From NCBI RefSeq assembly GCF_009604405.1, contig NZ_WEGK01000004.1, positions 62,001 through 126,000 of the forward strand: DNA of 64,000 nucleotides, read 5' to 3'. The translations under genes and the position numbers were made by a program. This document shows positions 1-9,818 of the stretch, piece after piece. The notes under the pieces are model-generated. The model ran no database searches and was not told the DNA's origin. It worked only from the letters and a program-made list of their open reading frames with translations. Each line of letters starts with the position of its first letter. Positions within the stretch are counted from its first letter, which is position 1. The DNA comes from Nocardia macrotermitis. Lineage in GTDB: Bacteria; Actinomycetota; Actinomycetes; Mycobacteriales; Mycobacteriaceae.

Positions 1-173
1 ATATTCGCGTCGGGAACGCTGACGCCGGTGCCGAGCGAGGCACGCAGTTGAAGCATCGGCTGCACCAGCCGCGCGATGATCGGCGGATCGACGCCGTCGG
101 AGGTGGTCTTGCTGGCCGGTTTGGCCGAACGCGGGGTGATCGGCCGCCGCCTGAGTCCCGATGCGCGCCTCAT
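1..173 (-). CDS. Partial hypothetical protein (N-terminus only)
   Basis: Fifty-seven codons are visible before the window edge. The start ATG (171-173) overlaps the stop of the upstream EspC-like gene in an ATGA arrangement, so the two are probably translationally coupled. The visible peptide is basic at first (MRRASGLRRRP) and then Pro/Ser/Thr rich, with no recognisable domain. In mycobacteria the position after glmM and a small protein is held by a long Ala/Pro-rich conserved protein (Rv3439c-like). A relationship is suggested by synteny only. Confidence 0.6.
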   Translation of the reverse strand, partial: MRRASGLRRRPITPRSAKPASKTTSDGVDPPIIARLVQPMLQLRASLGTGVSVPDAN

Positions 174-493
174 ACCAGTGTCTCCCCGGTCTTGGCGATG
201 GCGGCCGCGGTACCGGCATCGGAATCCTGCATATCGGAGGTGTAGTCGCGCAGCACCTGCCCGTAGGCGTGGACCAGCTGGCCCGCCGTGGACAACGCCT
301 GCACATGCTGCGAGACCGCGGCCGTGAACTGCGCCGCGAACTCCGCTCCCACCAGCCCCAGATCAGCCGAGAGCCGATCGGGGTCGACCGCGCCGCCCGC
401 AGCGACGGCCGCGGAGGCCAGTTGCTGCGAGACATTGTCGGCAACGGTTTTGTAGGCGGCCATCGCCGCCGGATCCAGCTTCAGCGCGTCCAC
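170..493 (-). CDS. EspC-like / WXG100-type small T7SS-associated protein
   Basis: A 107-aa, Ala-rich, Cys-free protein predicted to form two long helices, the shape of the DUF2580/EspC and WXG100 families exported by type VII secretion. It has no strict WXG motif and no signal peptide. It lies 132 bp downstream of glmM on the same strand and overlaps the next gene by ATGA. In Mycobacterium tuberculosis the equivalent place holds the small protein Rv3440c. Membership of the EspC-like group is inferred from size, composition and location. Confidence 0.65.
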   Translation of the reverse strand: MDALKLDPAAMAAYKTVADNVSQQLASAAVAAGGAVDPDRLSADLGLVGAEFAAQFTAAVSQHVQALSTAGQLVHAYGQVLRDYTSDMQDSDAGTAAAIAKTGETLV

Positions 494-625
494 TGTTCCC
501 CCTCACGGAAATCAAGCTCTCGCTGTCGCATGACGAGTCGTGTCCACCATACTTGGCCACGACCCGAAACGCTCTCCGATCATCGCATCACGCACCGGAA
601 ATCCCGGTCGGTTCGTTCTCGCGGG

Positions 626-1993
626 TCACACCGCGGCAACGCGTTTGGCCAGGTCGTCGGCCAATTGCCGGGCCCGATCGGAATCGGTCGCCTCGACCAT
701 CACCCGCACCAGTTGTTCGGTTCCGCTGGGGCGCAGCAGCACCCGGCCCGTGTCGCCGAGCACGCGTTCGGCCTCGAGCACCGCCTCGCGCACCTCGGCG
801 GACTCGGCGACCGCGGCCTTGTCCGCGACCGGGACGTTCACCAGCACCTGCGGCACCGTCCGGACCACGGACGCGAGATCGGCCATGCCGCGGCCGGTTT
901 CGGCCATTCGGGCCAACAGGCGCAAACCGGTCAGCAGGCCGTCGCCGGTGGTGCCGAATTTCGGGAAGACCACGTGTCCGGACTGTTCACCGCCGAGGGC
1001 GAACCCGCCCCGGCGCAACTCCTCGAGTACGTAGCGGTCGCCGACCGCGGTGGTGCGCATCGTGATTCCCGCCTCCCGCATCGCGATGTGCAGGCCGAGA
1101 TTGCTCATCACGGTGGCGACCAGGGTGTCGTGCGCGAGTTCGCCCGCCTCGCGCATCCCGATCGCCAGCACCGCCATGATCGCGTCACCGTCGACGATCG
1201 CGCCGGTCGCGTCCACGGCCAGGCAGCGGTCCGCGTCGCCGTCGTGGGCCAGGCCCAGATCCGCGCCGTATTCGCGCACCGCACTGCGCACCCCGTCCAG
1301 ATGGGTGGAACCGCAGCGGTCGTTGATGTTCAGGCCGTTGGGCTCGGCGTTGATCGCGATGACCCGCGCGCCCGCCTCCCGGTACGCCGCCGGGCCGACG
1401 TCCGAGGCCGCGCCGTGCGCGCAGTCCACCACGACGGTCAGCCCGGTCAGATCGCGGCCGGTCGCCTCGACCAGATGCTCGACGTAGCGTTCGTGCGTCC
1501 CGGCCTCGCTGTAGTGCTCCTCGACCCGGCCGTCGCTCCCGGACAGGCTCAGCACCCGGCCGATCCCGGCGCCGGTGGGCCGCAGGAAATCCCCTTCGTG
1601 GACCAGCTGTTCGATGCGGTCCTCGATCGCATCGTCGAGTTTGCGACCGCCCGCAGCGAAGATCTTGATGCCGTTGTCGGGCATGGGATTGTGCGAGGCG
1701 GAGATCATCACGCCCAGGCACGCGTCGTAGATCGCGGTCAGATACGCGACCGCGGGGGTGGGCAGTACGCCGACCGACACCACGTCCACTCCGGCCGAGG
1801 TCAGGCCCGCGACCACCGCGGCCTCGAGCATCTCGCCGCTGGCGCGCGGATCGCGGCCCACCACCGCGGTCGGACGCGACTTGCCGCGGCGCAGTACCTG
1901 GGCCGCCGCGGCCGAAACCCGCAGGGCCAGTTCCGGACCCAGCGAACCGTTGGCCAGTCCCCGGACTCCGTCGGTGCCGAACAAACGTCCCAT
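626..1993 (-). CDS. glmM: Phosphoglucosamine mutase
   Basis: A 455-aa cytoplasmic enzyme that interconverts glucosamine-6-phosphate and glucosamine-1-phosphate on the way to UDP-GlcNAc and peptidoglycan. The N-terminal [12 protein letters not shown] signature is present. The phosphoserine loop MISASHNP has the acceptor Ser at about residue 100. The Mg-binding loop HDGDADR and the C-terminal phosphate-binding RPSGTE are also present. It follows rplM-rpsI on the same strand, the usual actinobacterial order. Confidence 0.97.
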   Translation of the reverse strand: MGRLFGTDGVRGLANGSLGPELALRVSAAAAQVLRRGKSRPTAVVGRDPRASGEMLEAAVVAGLTSAGVDVVSVGVLPTPAVAYLTAIYDACLGVMISASHNPMPDNGIKIFAAGGRKLDDAIEDRIEQLVHEGDFLRPTGAGIGRVLSLSGSDGRVEEHYSEAGTHERYVEHLVEATGRDLTGLTVVVDCAHGAASDVGPAAYREAGARVIAINAEPNGLNINDRCGSTHLDGVRSAVREYGADLGLAHDGDADRCLAVDATGAIVDGDAIMAVLAIGMREAGELAHDTLVATVMSNLGLHIAMREAGITMRTTAVGDRYVLEELRRGGFALGGEQSGHVVFPKFGTTGDGLLTGLRLLARMAETGRGMADLASVVRTVPQVLVNVPVADKAAVAESAEVREAVLEAERVLGDTGRVLLRPSGTEQLVRVMVEATDSDRARQLADDLAKRVAAV

Positions 1994-2036
1994 TCCACAT
2001 GCCCCTCAATGTCTGCGTACGGCTACAGCACGAAGC

Positions 2037-2078
2037 CGGGGCCCACGGCCGGATGCACGCGCAACCGGCCGGGGCCCC
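2037..2078. terminator. Large GC hairpin between rpsI and glmM
   Basis: GGCCGG (about 2047-2052) pairs with CCGGCC, and flanking GGGGCCC pairs with GGGCCCC, giving a long stem with small bulges and a 12-nt loop. There is no U-tract, so it may attenuate or process the rplM-rpsI transcript rather than terminate it fully. Confidence 0.5.
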
Positions 2079-2096
2079 GAAACGTACTGCTGAGAC

Positions 2097-2636
2097 TCAG
2101 CGCTTCGAGTACTGCGGAGCCTTACGGGCCTTCTTGAGACCGTACTTCTTGCGCTCGGTGGCACGCGGGTCACGAGTCAGGAAGCCGGCCCGCTTGAGGG
2201 CGGGACGATCCTCGGGGGTGACCTCGATCAGCGCGCGGGCGATCGCCAGGCGCAGCGCGCCGGCCTGACCCGACGGGCCGCCGCCGACCAGGCGGGCGTG
2301 GATGTCGAACGCCTCGGTCCGCTCCACAGTGACCAGCGGGGACTTGACCAGCTGCTGGTGCACCTTGTTCGGGAAGTAGTCCTCGATCGGACGGCCGTTG
2401 AGCACGAACTGACCGGAACCCGGCAGCAGACGCACCCGGACCACGGCCTCCTTGCGACGACCGACGGTCTGCACCGGGCGGTCGATCACGATCGGGGCGA
2501 CCGCGACGGACTCGTAGGACTCCTCGTAGCCGGCGCCCTCGTCGACGATCTCGACGGCGGTGTCCTCCACCGCGGCGTCCTCGACGGCGACGTCCTCGGC
2601 CGCGTATTCCTCGTTGAATTCCTCAGGAGCGGTCAC
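2097..2636 (-). CDS. rpsI: 30S ribosomal protein S9
   Basis: A 179-aa protein. The S9 core begins near residue 58 ([11 protein letters not shown]) and includes the [19 protein letters not shown] segment and the basic tail [12 protein letters not shown] that reaches the ribosomal P site. An acidic N-terminal extension of about 50 residues precedes the core, as in related actinobacteria but longer than the mycobacterial one. The start overlaps the rplM stop by 4 nt (ATGA), so the pair is translationally coupled. Confidence 0.97.
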   Translation of the reverse strand: MTAPEEFNEEYAAEDVAVEDAAVEDTAVEIVDEGAGYEESYESVAVAPIVIDRPVQTVGRRKEAVVRVRLLPGSGQFVLNGRPIEDYFPNKVHQQLVKSPLVTVERTEAFDIHARLVGGGPSGQAGALRLAIARALIEVTPEDRPALKRAGFLTRDPRATERKKYGLKKARKAPQYSKR

Positions 2637-3076
2637 TGGGCCACCTGCTTGATCTCGAAGGGAACGGGCTGCTGGGCCGCGTGCGGATGCGACGGACCGC
2701 CGTAGACCTTGAGCTTGCCGGCGATCTTGTTGCCGAGCTTGTTCTTCGGGATCATGCCCTTGACGGCGCGCTCCACGACCCGCTCGGGACGGGTGTCGAG
2801 CAACTGCCCGACAGACCGGGACTTCAGGCCGCCCGGGAACCCGGAGTGGGTGTACAGGTGCTTGTCCTGCCGCTTGTTACCGGAGACGGCAACCTTGTCG
2901 GCGTTGATGATGATGACGAAATCGCCACCATCGACGTTGGGGGCGTAGGTCGGCTTGTTCTTGCCACGCAGCAGATTCGCTGCCTGCACGGCGAGACGTC
3001 CGAGCACTACGTCAGTGGCGTCGATGACGTACCACTGACGGGTGACGTCACCTGCCTTCGGGCTGTACGTAGGCAC
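2633..3076 (-). CDS. rplM: 50S ribosomal protein L13
   Basis: A 147-aa 23S rRNA-binding protein of the large subunit, full length for the family. It contains [15 protein letters not shown] near the start, the [16 protein letters not shown] core and the GMIPKNKLG signature. It is first gene of the rplM-rpsI pair. In mycobacteria esxT/esxU lie immediately upstream; no WXG100 gene is present here in the 211 bp before the next gene. Confidence 0.97.
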   Translation of the reverse strand: MPTYSPKAGDVTRQWYVIDATDVVLGRLAVQAANLLRGKNKPTYAPNVDGGDFVIIINADKVAVSGNKRQDKHLYTHSGFPGGLKSRSVGQLLDTRPERVVERAVKGMIPKNKLGNKIAGKLKVYGGPSHPHAAQQPVPFEIKQVAQ

Positions 3077-3287
3077 AGTTCTTCCCTGTCTGTCGTATGT
3101 TCTACCGGCCCGGCGGGCGATCGAGTGGTCCGGCGGCCAGCGGAGACCCGGGACTCGTGGGACGACGCGAAGAACTCGCGACGTACCGCACGCCAGCGGG
3201 CAACGATACCAGCCGCACGGCGTCGATCCGAAATCGATCCCGCGACCTCACCTGCGCGAACGTCGAGCGGGAACGACCGGGCCGAAC

Positions 3288-5024
3288 TCACACGCGCAGC
3301 GGCGGGCCCTGATCGAGATCCGCGGGCATGTTCGGCACCAGATAGTGCAGGTTGTCGATGCCGAACCGATCGCAGCCCGTGGCCCGCTCGCCCCCCGGTC
3401 CCGGCGTCGCACGGGCATTCGGCATGCCCTGACAGTCCTCGGGCACCCTGGCGAGCCGAACCGCGGAGACGACCGGATCGGTCACCGGACGCACCCCGCT
3501 CGCGGTCACGCCGCCCGATCGGTCCACGCCGCCGGGCTCCACCCCGACGTGCACCGCCAACAGCGCCAGCGCGACCGCGCCCACGATCGTCGGCGCGCCG
3601 AACAGGTTGTCCTTCACCTTGTTCCACACGCGGCCGGGCTCGCCCGCACCCGTCGCGCCCTGCGGCACGGCGGGCGGCGCGGGATGACGCGCGCGCGGCG
3701 CCGGATCACCGCCCATCCGGGTGGTCTGCATGGTGTCGGCGGGCGAACCCGGCGGCCTGGTCACCCGGCCGCCCATCGCGGGAACCCCCGGATGCACATT
3801 CGACACCTGATCGCGCACGATGGCGGTGGTCTGCTCGCTCGCGTCGGGCGCGGCGTGCCGCGGACCCTGCTGACCCGGCCGGGCCCCCGCGAGCTGGCCC
3901 GTCGGCTCCGGACCGCGCCAGCCGTGCCGCCCGCCACCGGACGCGGCCGAATCCTCCTCGGGGACGGCCGAATTCGCCGTACCCGCGGGCGGGCGCGGCG
4001 GCTGCGCGGAGTACCCGGGATCACCCGGCGCGCGGGCGCCCTGCCGACCGGGATCGACCGGGCCACCCTGATCCGGACGCGGCGGCGTCACCGCATGTCC
4101 GGGCCCCTGCGTTATCGGGCCCGGACCGCCGGGGCGTGCCGGTTCGGGCCCATAGCCCTGATCGGGCTCCTCGTCCGCGTATTCGCTGTCGGTGACCAGC
4201 AGGTGCGCGGCACCCAGTACCAGGGCGTGCATCGGATGATCGGCCACGTGTAATCGATGGCCGAGATGATTCTGGAACGCCAGCCGCAACGCGTCGTTGA
4301 AGCAGACGTTGCCGGACAGCAGCACCCGCGAGGTGTCCGCGCCGATCGCACGGGCCGCGGCCATCACCTCGATCACCACGTTGTCGGCGTGATGTGCGTC
4401 GCGCATGGCGTCGGGGGCGATCGGCACGCCGATCGATTCCGTCGGCCGCTCGTCGTCGCCGTTCACCGAGACGACCAGACACATCCGGCCGTCGGAGTAG
4501 ACGCCGGTCGCGCTGGTGGCCCGGCCCGCGGCATCGGGCGGGCGGACCAGGCCGATGGCACGCACATACCCCGACAGCGCCACCGATTCGGGCAGCGGCT
4601 CGCTGGTCACGTCGAGTTCCTCGACCAGACGGGCGTATTCGTCGATCTTCTCGTCCGGCCAGTCGTCCGGATACGGCAGCGCGATCACGTCCGGCTTACC
4701 GCGCACGTACTTGCCGATGGCGGCGAGCGGGTTGTAGAGCCGGGCCCGGAACACCAACTCCGAGGGCCAGGTCGCGCCCGCGATGCGGATCTGCTTGTGG
4801 CCGAGGATGTCCCGCACGTCGGCCACGGCGATACCCAGGTCGGAACGCCCCCGGTCGGCGCCCGCGGTATGCAGGCGGCCGGATGCGTCCGCCAGCAGAT
4901 ACGCGGGCGGCGTATATGTTCCTTCCACCTGGACCGGGCGGATCGGCGTACCACCGCCACCGCCGGCCACGGACACCACATCCCATCCGAGATGCACCGC
5001 CCCTATTCGAGCCGTCACACGCAC
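3288..5024 (-). CDS. T7SS-associated membrane protein with a Hsp70/actin-like N-terminal domain
   Basis: A 578-aa protein occupying the place of the mycobacterial ESX-4 gene Rv3446c. Residues 1-280 look like a degenerate ASKHA (Hsp70/FtsA) fold: IGAVHLGWDVVSV resembles the phosphate-1 loop, and 232-275 (SRVLLSGN then HVADHP and LGAAH) resembles the Hsp70 adenosine/phosphate-2 region. Residues 290-460 are Pro/Gly-rich and disordered. A single membrane segment lies near 475-492, followed by a short extracytoplasmic tail with two Cys. Start is GTG, with another GTG two codons in. Possibly TIGR03931-like; no ESX core genes (eccB/C/D, mycP) are seen. Confidence 0.6.
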   Translation of the reverse strand: MRVTARIGAVHLGWDVVSVAGGGGGTPIRPVQVEGTYTPPAYLLADASGRLHTAGADRGRSDLGIAVADVRDILGHKQIRIAGATWPSELVFRARLYNPLAAIGKYVRGKPDVIALPYPDDWPDEKIDEYARLVEELDVTSEPLPESVALSGYVRAIGLVRPPDAAGRATSATGVYSDGRMCLVVSVNGDDERPTESIGVPIAPDAMRDAHHADNVVIEVMAAARAIGADTSRVLLSGNVCFNDALRLAFQNHLGHRLHVADHPMHALVLGAAHLLVTDSEYADEEPDQGYGPEPARPGGPGPITQGPGHAVTPPRPDQGGPVDPGRQGARAPGDPGYSAQPPRPPAGTANSAVPEEDSAASGGGRHGWRGPEPTGQLAGARPGQQGPRHAAPDASEQTTAIVRDQVSNVHPGVPAMGGRVTRPPGSPADTMQTTRMGGDPAPRARHPAPPAVPQGATGAGEPGRVWNKVKDNLFGAPTIVGAVALALLAVHVGVEPGGVDRSGGVTASGVRPVTDPVVSAVRLARVPEDCQGMPNARATPGPGGERATGCDRFGIDNLHYLVPNMPADLDQGPPLRV

Positions 5025-5127
5025 AAGTGTGCCTTCTTCTTCGGCGACACGCGCGACCGGGCGGGTTTATTGCCTGGTCGCCGCCGTTTCGCGGGATGCG
5101 GACAACTACAACTGACGCTCATACCGT

Positions 5128-8100
5128 TCACGACGAGGACTTCCGCAACCGCAACCGCCACCAGGTGAGGATCAGCAGCACCAGCGTGAGCGCGGCCAGC
5201 ATGCCGATATCCAGCCACCAGACGTGTGTGGTGTGCTTCCACAGCGTATCGGTGGTCGCGGTCTTGTCGAGCGGATTCAGGGTTCCCATGTTCACCGTCG
5301 AGGACCCCGCGGCGTAGCCCCATCGGGAGGGGAACAGCCACGCGATCTGTTCGAGCACAACGCGATTCGTCACCGGGATGACGCCGCCCGCCATCACCAG
5401 CTGCACCATGATCACGACCACCAGCAGCGGCATCACCTGCTCGTTGGACCGCGCCAGCGACGACAGCAGCAGACCGATGAGCACACACGCGATGGCGGTG
5501 GCCGCGATGTCGACGTACAGCTCTATGTTGCCGGACGGGATCAGCGTGCCGTGCGCGGGCTGCTTCTTACCGACCAGCACGATCGCGACCATCACCGCGC
5601 TCTGCAACAGCGCCGCGAAACCGAAGATGGCGACCTTGGCCAGCAGATAGGACAGCGGGCGCAAGCCGACCGCGCGTTCACGCAGGAAGATCGCGCGTTC
5701 GGCGACCAGGTCTCGCACCGTGAGGGTGGACCCCATGAAGCACGCGCCCAGGATCAGCACCAGCAGCAGCTGTTCGGTCTCCCGGCCGCCGTCCGGGACG
5801 AACATGATGCTGCCCTTCCCGTCGCTCACCTGGGACAGCGGGCCGATGGCGAAACCGTTCGTGCCGGGCACCACCAGACACAGGCCGCCCAGGACGAACG
5901 GCAGCAGCAGCAGGAATATCAGATAGCCGCGGTCGGCCAGGATCAACCGGAACTGCCGCCGCGACAACGTCGAGAACTGTTTGCGCGCACTGGATTTCGG
6001 CGGTTTGCCCTGCTCGCCGCGGGGCGCGGGCGGGGGCGGGGGCGGTAGTGCGGCCTGTTTGGCGCGATAGTTCGCGAAGGCAGCGTCGGGATCGGCGGCG
6101 ACCTTCGCGAAGATCTCCGCCCAGTCGCTCGTGCCCAGGAAAGCGCCGACCCCGCCCGGATGACCGAAGTACGCGGTCTTGCCGCCGGGCGCGAGCAGCA
6201 GCACCTGATCGCACATGTCCAGGCAGGCCACCGAGTGGGTGACCACGATGACGGTGCGGCCGGCGTCGGCCAGTTCCCGCAACATCGTCATGACCTGGCG
6301 ATCCAGCGCCGGATCCAGACCCGAGGTGGGCTCGTCCAGCAGCAGCAGGGCCGGGCCGGTGAGCAGCTCGAGCGCCACCGAGGCGCGTTTGCGCTGACCG
6401 CCGGAGAGTTTGTCGACTCGGGTGTCGGCGTGTTCGGTGAGCGAAAGTTCTTGCAGCACACCGTCGATGACCGCGCGGCGATCCGCCTTCGAGGTGTCGG
6501 GGGGCAGCCGCAACTCGGCGGCGTAGCCGAGGGCCTGGCGCACGGTGAGCTGGCGGTGCAGCACGTCGTCCTGCGGGACCATGCCGATACGACTGCGCAT
6601 GGCCTCGTATTCGGCGTGCAGGTTGCGGCCCTCGAAGGTGACCACGCCCGCGGACGGATGTGTCGCTCCGGCAATGAGTTTGGACAGCGTCGACTTGCCC
6701 GCACCGGACGGGCCGATCAGCGCGGTCAGGGTGCCGCGCCCGGCCTGCATGTTCACATCGACCAGCAGCTGCTTGTTGCCGTCCACGGTGAAGCCGACGC
6801 CCTGCACGTCCAGGCCCTGTTCGGTGACCGGCTTCTGCCGGACGGCGAGCGTGCCCTCCTGCACCAGGAAGTCGATGTTGCCGATCGTGACGATGTCCCG
6901 CTCGTGCAGGACGACCCGTTGTTCCCGGCGGCCGTTGACGAAGGTGCCGTTGGCCGAGCCGACGTCCTCGATCACCAGCCCCTCGGGGCCCTTGAGCAGC
7001 CGCGCGTGCCGACGCGAGGCCAGCGGATCGTTCACCACGATCTCGTTGTCGCTGGTACGACCGATGTTCAAGCCCTGCGGGGGAATTCGGTCCGCGCGGG
7101 CCACCGGGCCGGTCGAGGTCGCCGCGCGCACCGGCGGCGGCAGCATCGAGGCGTCGGCCTTCGCGGTCATGTTGATGTTGGGGGCCACCGGTTGCGGGGC
7201 CGACTGCTGGCTCGGGGCCGGTTGCTGCGGGGACGCCGACTGCGGCGGAACCGGTTGTCGCGGTGCGAAATTCGATCGATCGACCGGGGACTGCGGAGCA
7301 GGACGCTGCGGTGCCTGCGGATTCTGCTGCGACGGTGGGAGATTCTGCTGCGGCGTCATCGGGCGCTGTTGCGGCGGTACCGGCGGGCGCTGCATCGGAC
7401 CGGACCTGGGGCCGCCGCCCTGCGCTTGTGGCGGTACGCCCTGGACCTGCGGCGAAACACCCGGGACCTGCGGCGAAATGCCCTGCGCCTGTGGTGGAAC
7501 ACCTTGCGCCTGTAGCGGAATGCCCTGGACCTGCGGTGGAACGCCCTGCGCCTGCGGCGGAATCCCAGGTGCCTGCGGCGGAGTACCCTGCGCCTGGGGC
7601 GGAATTCCCGGAGCTTGCGGTGGCACGGACGGACGCTGCTGCGGAATGCCTTGTGACGGTGGGGCCGGTGGCCGTTGCGGGGGCGCGGCCGGATACTGCT
7701 GCTGCGCGGGCGGCTGCGGCGGCATCTGCGGCCGTTGTGGCGGGAGCTGTCCCCCCTGCGGCGGCGCCATCTGCCCCTGGACCGGCGGCACCCCCTGTGG
7801 CGGTAGCGGCGCGACCGGACGTCCCCCGGATTGCCCCGGCCCCGGCCACTGCGGCGCGGGCTGCTGCGGCGGCGTCTGCGGATGCAACCCCGCCTGCGGT
7901 GTCAGCTGCAACAGCGGCCCGGTGACCGCGTCACCCAACCGCACCTGCGTCGGACGACCGATCGGAACCGGACCCGTGACCCGCTGCGAATCCACGAATA
8001 CGCCGTTGGTACTGCCGTTGTCGGACAGCACCCAGGTACTGCCCTGCCAGCTGAGTGTCGCGTGCACACGGGAAACCAATGGGCTGTCGACGAACAGCGT

Positions 8101-8232
8101 CACCTCCGGCGCACGGCCGATGGTGATCTGCTGTCCCGCGTCGAATCCCCGATCGATTCCCTCATGGCGCACGGTGATCTTCTGCGCCCCCGGTGATGAC
8201 ATGAGCCGGATACTATGCGAAAGCCCGTGCAT
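5128..8232 (-). CDS. Double-FHA ABC transporter, ATPase and permease fused
   Basis: A 1034-aa half-transporter of the ABC-2 type, resembling mycobacterial Rv1747. FHA domain 1 spans about 25-110 (IGR at 38-40, SRVH at 54-57, NGSTNG). A Pro/Gln-rich linker spans 112-355, and FHA domain 2 about 385-460 (GRTS, SRRH 406-409, GSANG). The ATPase domain carries Walker A GPSGAGKS (507-514), signature LSGGQ (609-613), Walker B LLLLDEP and switch His 666. An ABC-2 membrane domain with about six helices begins near 768. FHA domains bind phospho-Thr, so control by a Ser/Thr kinase is likely. An in-frame ATG at 8202 is an alternative start; neither has a clear RBS. Confidence 0.93.
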   Translation of the reverse strand: MHGLSHSIRLMSSPGAQKITVRHEGIDRGFDAGQQITIGRAPEVTLFVDSPLVSRVHATLSWQGSTWVLSDNGSTNGVFVDSQRVTGPVPIGRPTQVRLGDAVTGPLLQLTPQAGLHPQTPPQQPAPQWPGPGQSGGRPVAPLPPQGVPPVQGQMAPPQGGQLPPQRPQMPPQPPAQQQYPAAPPQRPPAPPSQGIPQQRPSVPPQAPGIPPQAQGTPPQAPGIPPQAQGVPPQVQGIPLQAQGVPPQAQGISPQVPGVSPQVQGVPPQAQGGGPRSGPMQRPPVPPQQRPMTPQQNLPPSQQNPQAPQRPAPQSPVDRSNFAPRQPVPPQSASPQQPAPSQQSAPQPVAPNINMTAKADASMLPPPVRAATSTGPVARADRIPPQGLNIGRTSDNEIVVNDPLASRRHARLLKGPEGLVIEDVGSANGTFVNGRREQRVVLHERDIVTIGNIDFLVQEGTLAVRQKPVTEQGLDVQGVGFTVDGNKQLLVDVNMQAGRGTLTALIGPSGAGKSTLSKLIAGATHPSAGVVTFEGRNLHAEYEAMRSRIGMVPQDDVLHRQLTVRQALGYAAELRLPPDTSKADRRAVIDGVLQELSLTEHADTRVDKLSGGQRKRASVALELLTGPALLLLDEPTSGLDPALDRQVMTMLRELADAGRTVIVVTHSVACLDMCDQVLLLAPGGKTAYFGHPGGVGAFLGTSDWAEIFAKVAADPDAAFANYRAKQAALPPPPPPAPRGEQGKPPKSSARKQFSTLSRRQFRLILADRGYLIFLLLLPFVLGGLCLVVPGTNGFAIGPLSQVSDGKGSIMFVPDGGRETEQLLLVLILGACFMGSTLTVRDLVAERAIFLRERAVGLRPLSYLLAKVAIFGFAALLQSAVMVAIVLVGKKQPAHGTLIPSGNIELYVDIAATAIACVLIGLLLSSLARSNEQVMPLLVVVIMVQLVMAGGVIPVTNRVVLEQIAWLFPSRWGYAAGSSTVNMGTLNPLDKTATTDTLWKHTTHVWWLDIGMLAALTLVLLILTWWRLRLRKSSS
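7414..7623. repeat. Ten 21-bp repeats encoding PPQAQGx in the ABC transporter linker
   Basis: Residues 204-273 of the FHA-ABC protein are ten imperfect heptads of consensus PPQAQG(I/V), so the DNA repeats every 21 bp. Copy number is expected to vary between strains without breaking the frame. The segment lies in the flexible linker between the two FHA domains. Confidence 0.85.
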
Positions 8233-8310
8233 CGGGGCAGCACATTTCCCACGGGCCCGGGGTGTGCGGACCCGTAACTGAATCGTGACCGCCCAGGGGA
8301 GGAAGTACAG

Positions 8311-9750
8311 GTGCCGAAACGGCCGAAGACGGCGGTGGTCTCCGCGTTGTTACTGACAGTTCTGGCGTTGACGAGCTGCACCTCGACCGTCGACGGCCGG
8401 GCCGTCTCGATCTACGAGGACCCGTTCCAGGTGGCCGGACTGCCCACCACCAGCGGCCCCAGCGGACCCCGCAGCGGCGTCGCGGACAGCACCCTGACCG
8501 CGGTCGGCGCGGTCGGCGACGAGTACGACAGGCTCGCGCTCAATGCCATCGACGACATCCAGAGTTATTGGCGCGCCGAATATTCCAAGGATTTCTCCGG
8601 CGCCTTCACCCCGGTCCCGAAATTCTACTCCTGGGATGCCCAGCAGTCCCAGGACAGCCAGTTCTGCCAGCAGACCACCCGGCATCTGGTGAACGCCGCG
8701 TACTGCCGCCTGGACAATTCCATCGGCTGGGATCGCGGCATGCTGCTGCCGACGATGACCAAGGCGTTCGGCAAGATGTCGGTGGTCATGGTGCTGGCCC
8801 ACGAGTACGGCCACGCCGTGCAGACCATGGCCGAACTCGTCACCGGCCGGACCCCGACGATCGTCAAGGAACAGCAGGCCGACTGCTTCGCCGGGGCGTT
8901 CATGCGGCACGTGGCCGAGGGCGGGGCGAAACATTTCACGATCAACACCGCCGACGGCCTGAACAAGGTGCTCGCGGCGACGGTCGCGATCCGCGACGCC
9001 GATCCGAGCGATCCGGATTCGGTGCACGGTTCGGCGTTCGAGCGGGTGACCGCGGTGCAGATCGGCTTCACCGACGGTCCGAAGGGCTGCAAGGCCATCG
9101 ATATGAACGACATCACCCGGCGTCGCAAGAATCTCCCGCAGTCCTACGGGAACGACGCCGATCACGGCGAACTGCCCATCACGCAGCACAATCTGGCCGA
9201 ACTGGCCAAGGCGATGAACTCGATCATGCCGGTGCCCAGCGCCCCCGCTTACGACTATCGCGGCGCGAAACTCGGCTGCGCGGACGCCTCGGACACCGAA
9301 CCGGTCACCTACTGCCCGGCGACCAACACGATCGGCACGGACGTGCCCGCACTGGCCGCCCGCGCCAAGGCCAACAGCGCCGATCAGACCGATTTCCCCA
9401 CCCAGATCGGCGGCGACTACAACGCCTACATCGTGTTCATTTCCCGGTACACCCTCGCGGTGCAGAACAATCTGCACCAGCGGCTGTCGGGTGCGAAGAC
9501 GGGGCTGCGCGCGTCCTGCCTGTCGGGCGTGATCACCGCGAAACTGGCCAGCCCCACCCGCACCATCGCGAACGGCGATCTCGCCCTGTCCCCCGGCGAT
9601 CTGGACAAGGCCGTCTCCGGCCTGCTCACCGACGGTCTGGCCGCCAGCGACATCCAGGGCAACACCGTACCCAGCGGCTTCTCCCGCGTCGACGCCTTCC
9701 GCGCGGGCGTCCTGGGCAACCAGCAGACCTGCGAATCCCGTTACGCGTGA
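8311..9750 (+). CDS. Lipoprotein of the neutral zinc metallopeptidase family
   Basis: A 479-aa predicted lipoprotein with a signal peptide ending in lipobox LTSC (Cys about residue 23). A zincin motif HEYGH lies near residue 164, followed by EQQADCFAGAF whose Glu is probably the third zinc ligand. This pattern is that of the YpfJ-type putative neutral zinc metallopeptidases. A GTG start is chosen because a purine-rich RBS (GGGGAGGAAG) lies just upstream and the signal peptide begins there. The gene diverges from the FHA-ABC transporter. Substrate unknown; action outside the membrane is inferred. Confidence 0.85.
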   Translation: MPKRPKTAVVSALLLTVLALTSCTSTVDGRAVSIYEDPFQVAGLPTTSGPSGPRSGVADSTLTAVGAVGDEYDRLALNAIDDIQSYWRAEYSKDFSGAFTPVPKFYSWDAQQSQDSQFCQQTTRHLVNAAYCRLDNSIGWDRGMLLPTMTKAFGKMSVVMVLAHEYGHAVQTMAELVTGRTPTIVKEQQADCFAGAFMRHVAEGGAKHFTINTADGLNKVLAATVAIRDADPSDPDSVHGSAFERVTAVQIGFTDGPKGCKAIDMNDITRRRKNLPQSYGNDADHGELPITQHNLAELAKAMNSIMPVPSAPAYDYRGAKLGCADASDTEPVTYCPATNTIGTDVPALAARAKANSADQTDFPTQIGGDYNAYIVFISRYTLAVQNNLHQRLSGAKTGLRASCLSGVITAKLASPTRTIANGDLALSPGDLDKAVSGLLTDGLAASDIQGNTVPSGFSRVDAFRAGVLGNQQTCESRYA

Positions 9751-9759
9751 AGCGGTTTC

Positions 9760-9781
9760 GTCGGCGTCGTACCACGCCGAC
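9760..9781 (+). terminator. Hairpin after metallopeptidase gene
   Basis: GTCGGCGT and ACGCCGAC form a perfect 8-bp stem with a 6-nt loop, beginning 10 bp after the stop codon. No T-run follows, so it is a candidate terminator only. Confidence 0.45.
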
Positions 9782-9788
9782 AACCCGC

Positions 9789-9818
9789 CGAGGTCGAGGT
9801 CGAGGTCGAGGTCGAGGA
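9789..9818. repeat. Five-copy hexanucleotide CGAGGT repeat
   Basis: CGAGGT is repeated about five times immediately before the duplicated FHA-gene fragment. It may mark the junction of the duplication. Confidence 0.8.

Noticed and set aside
161..2137. A 658-codon plus-strand frame opposite glmM and the EspC-like gene
   Set aside because: It is antisense to clearly conserved genes, and its translation is Arg/His/Gln-rich with no family resemblance. Long antisense frames are common in DNA of this GC content.
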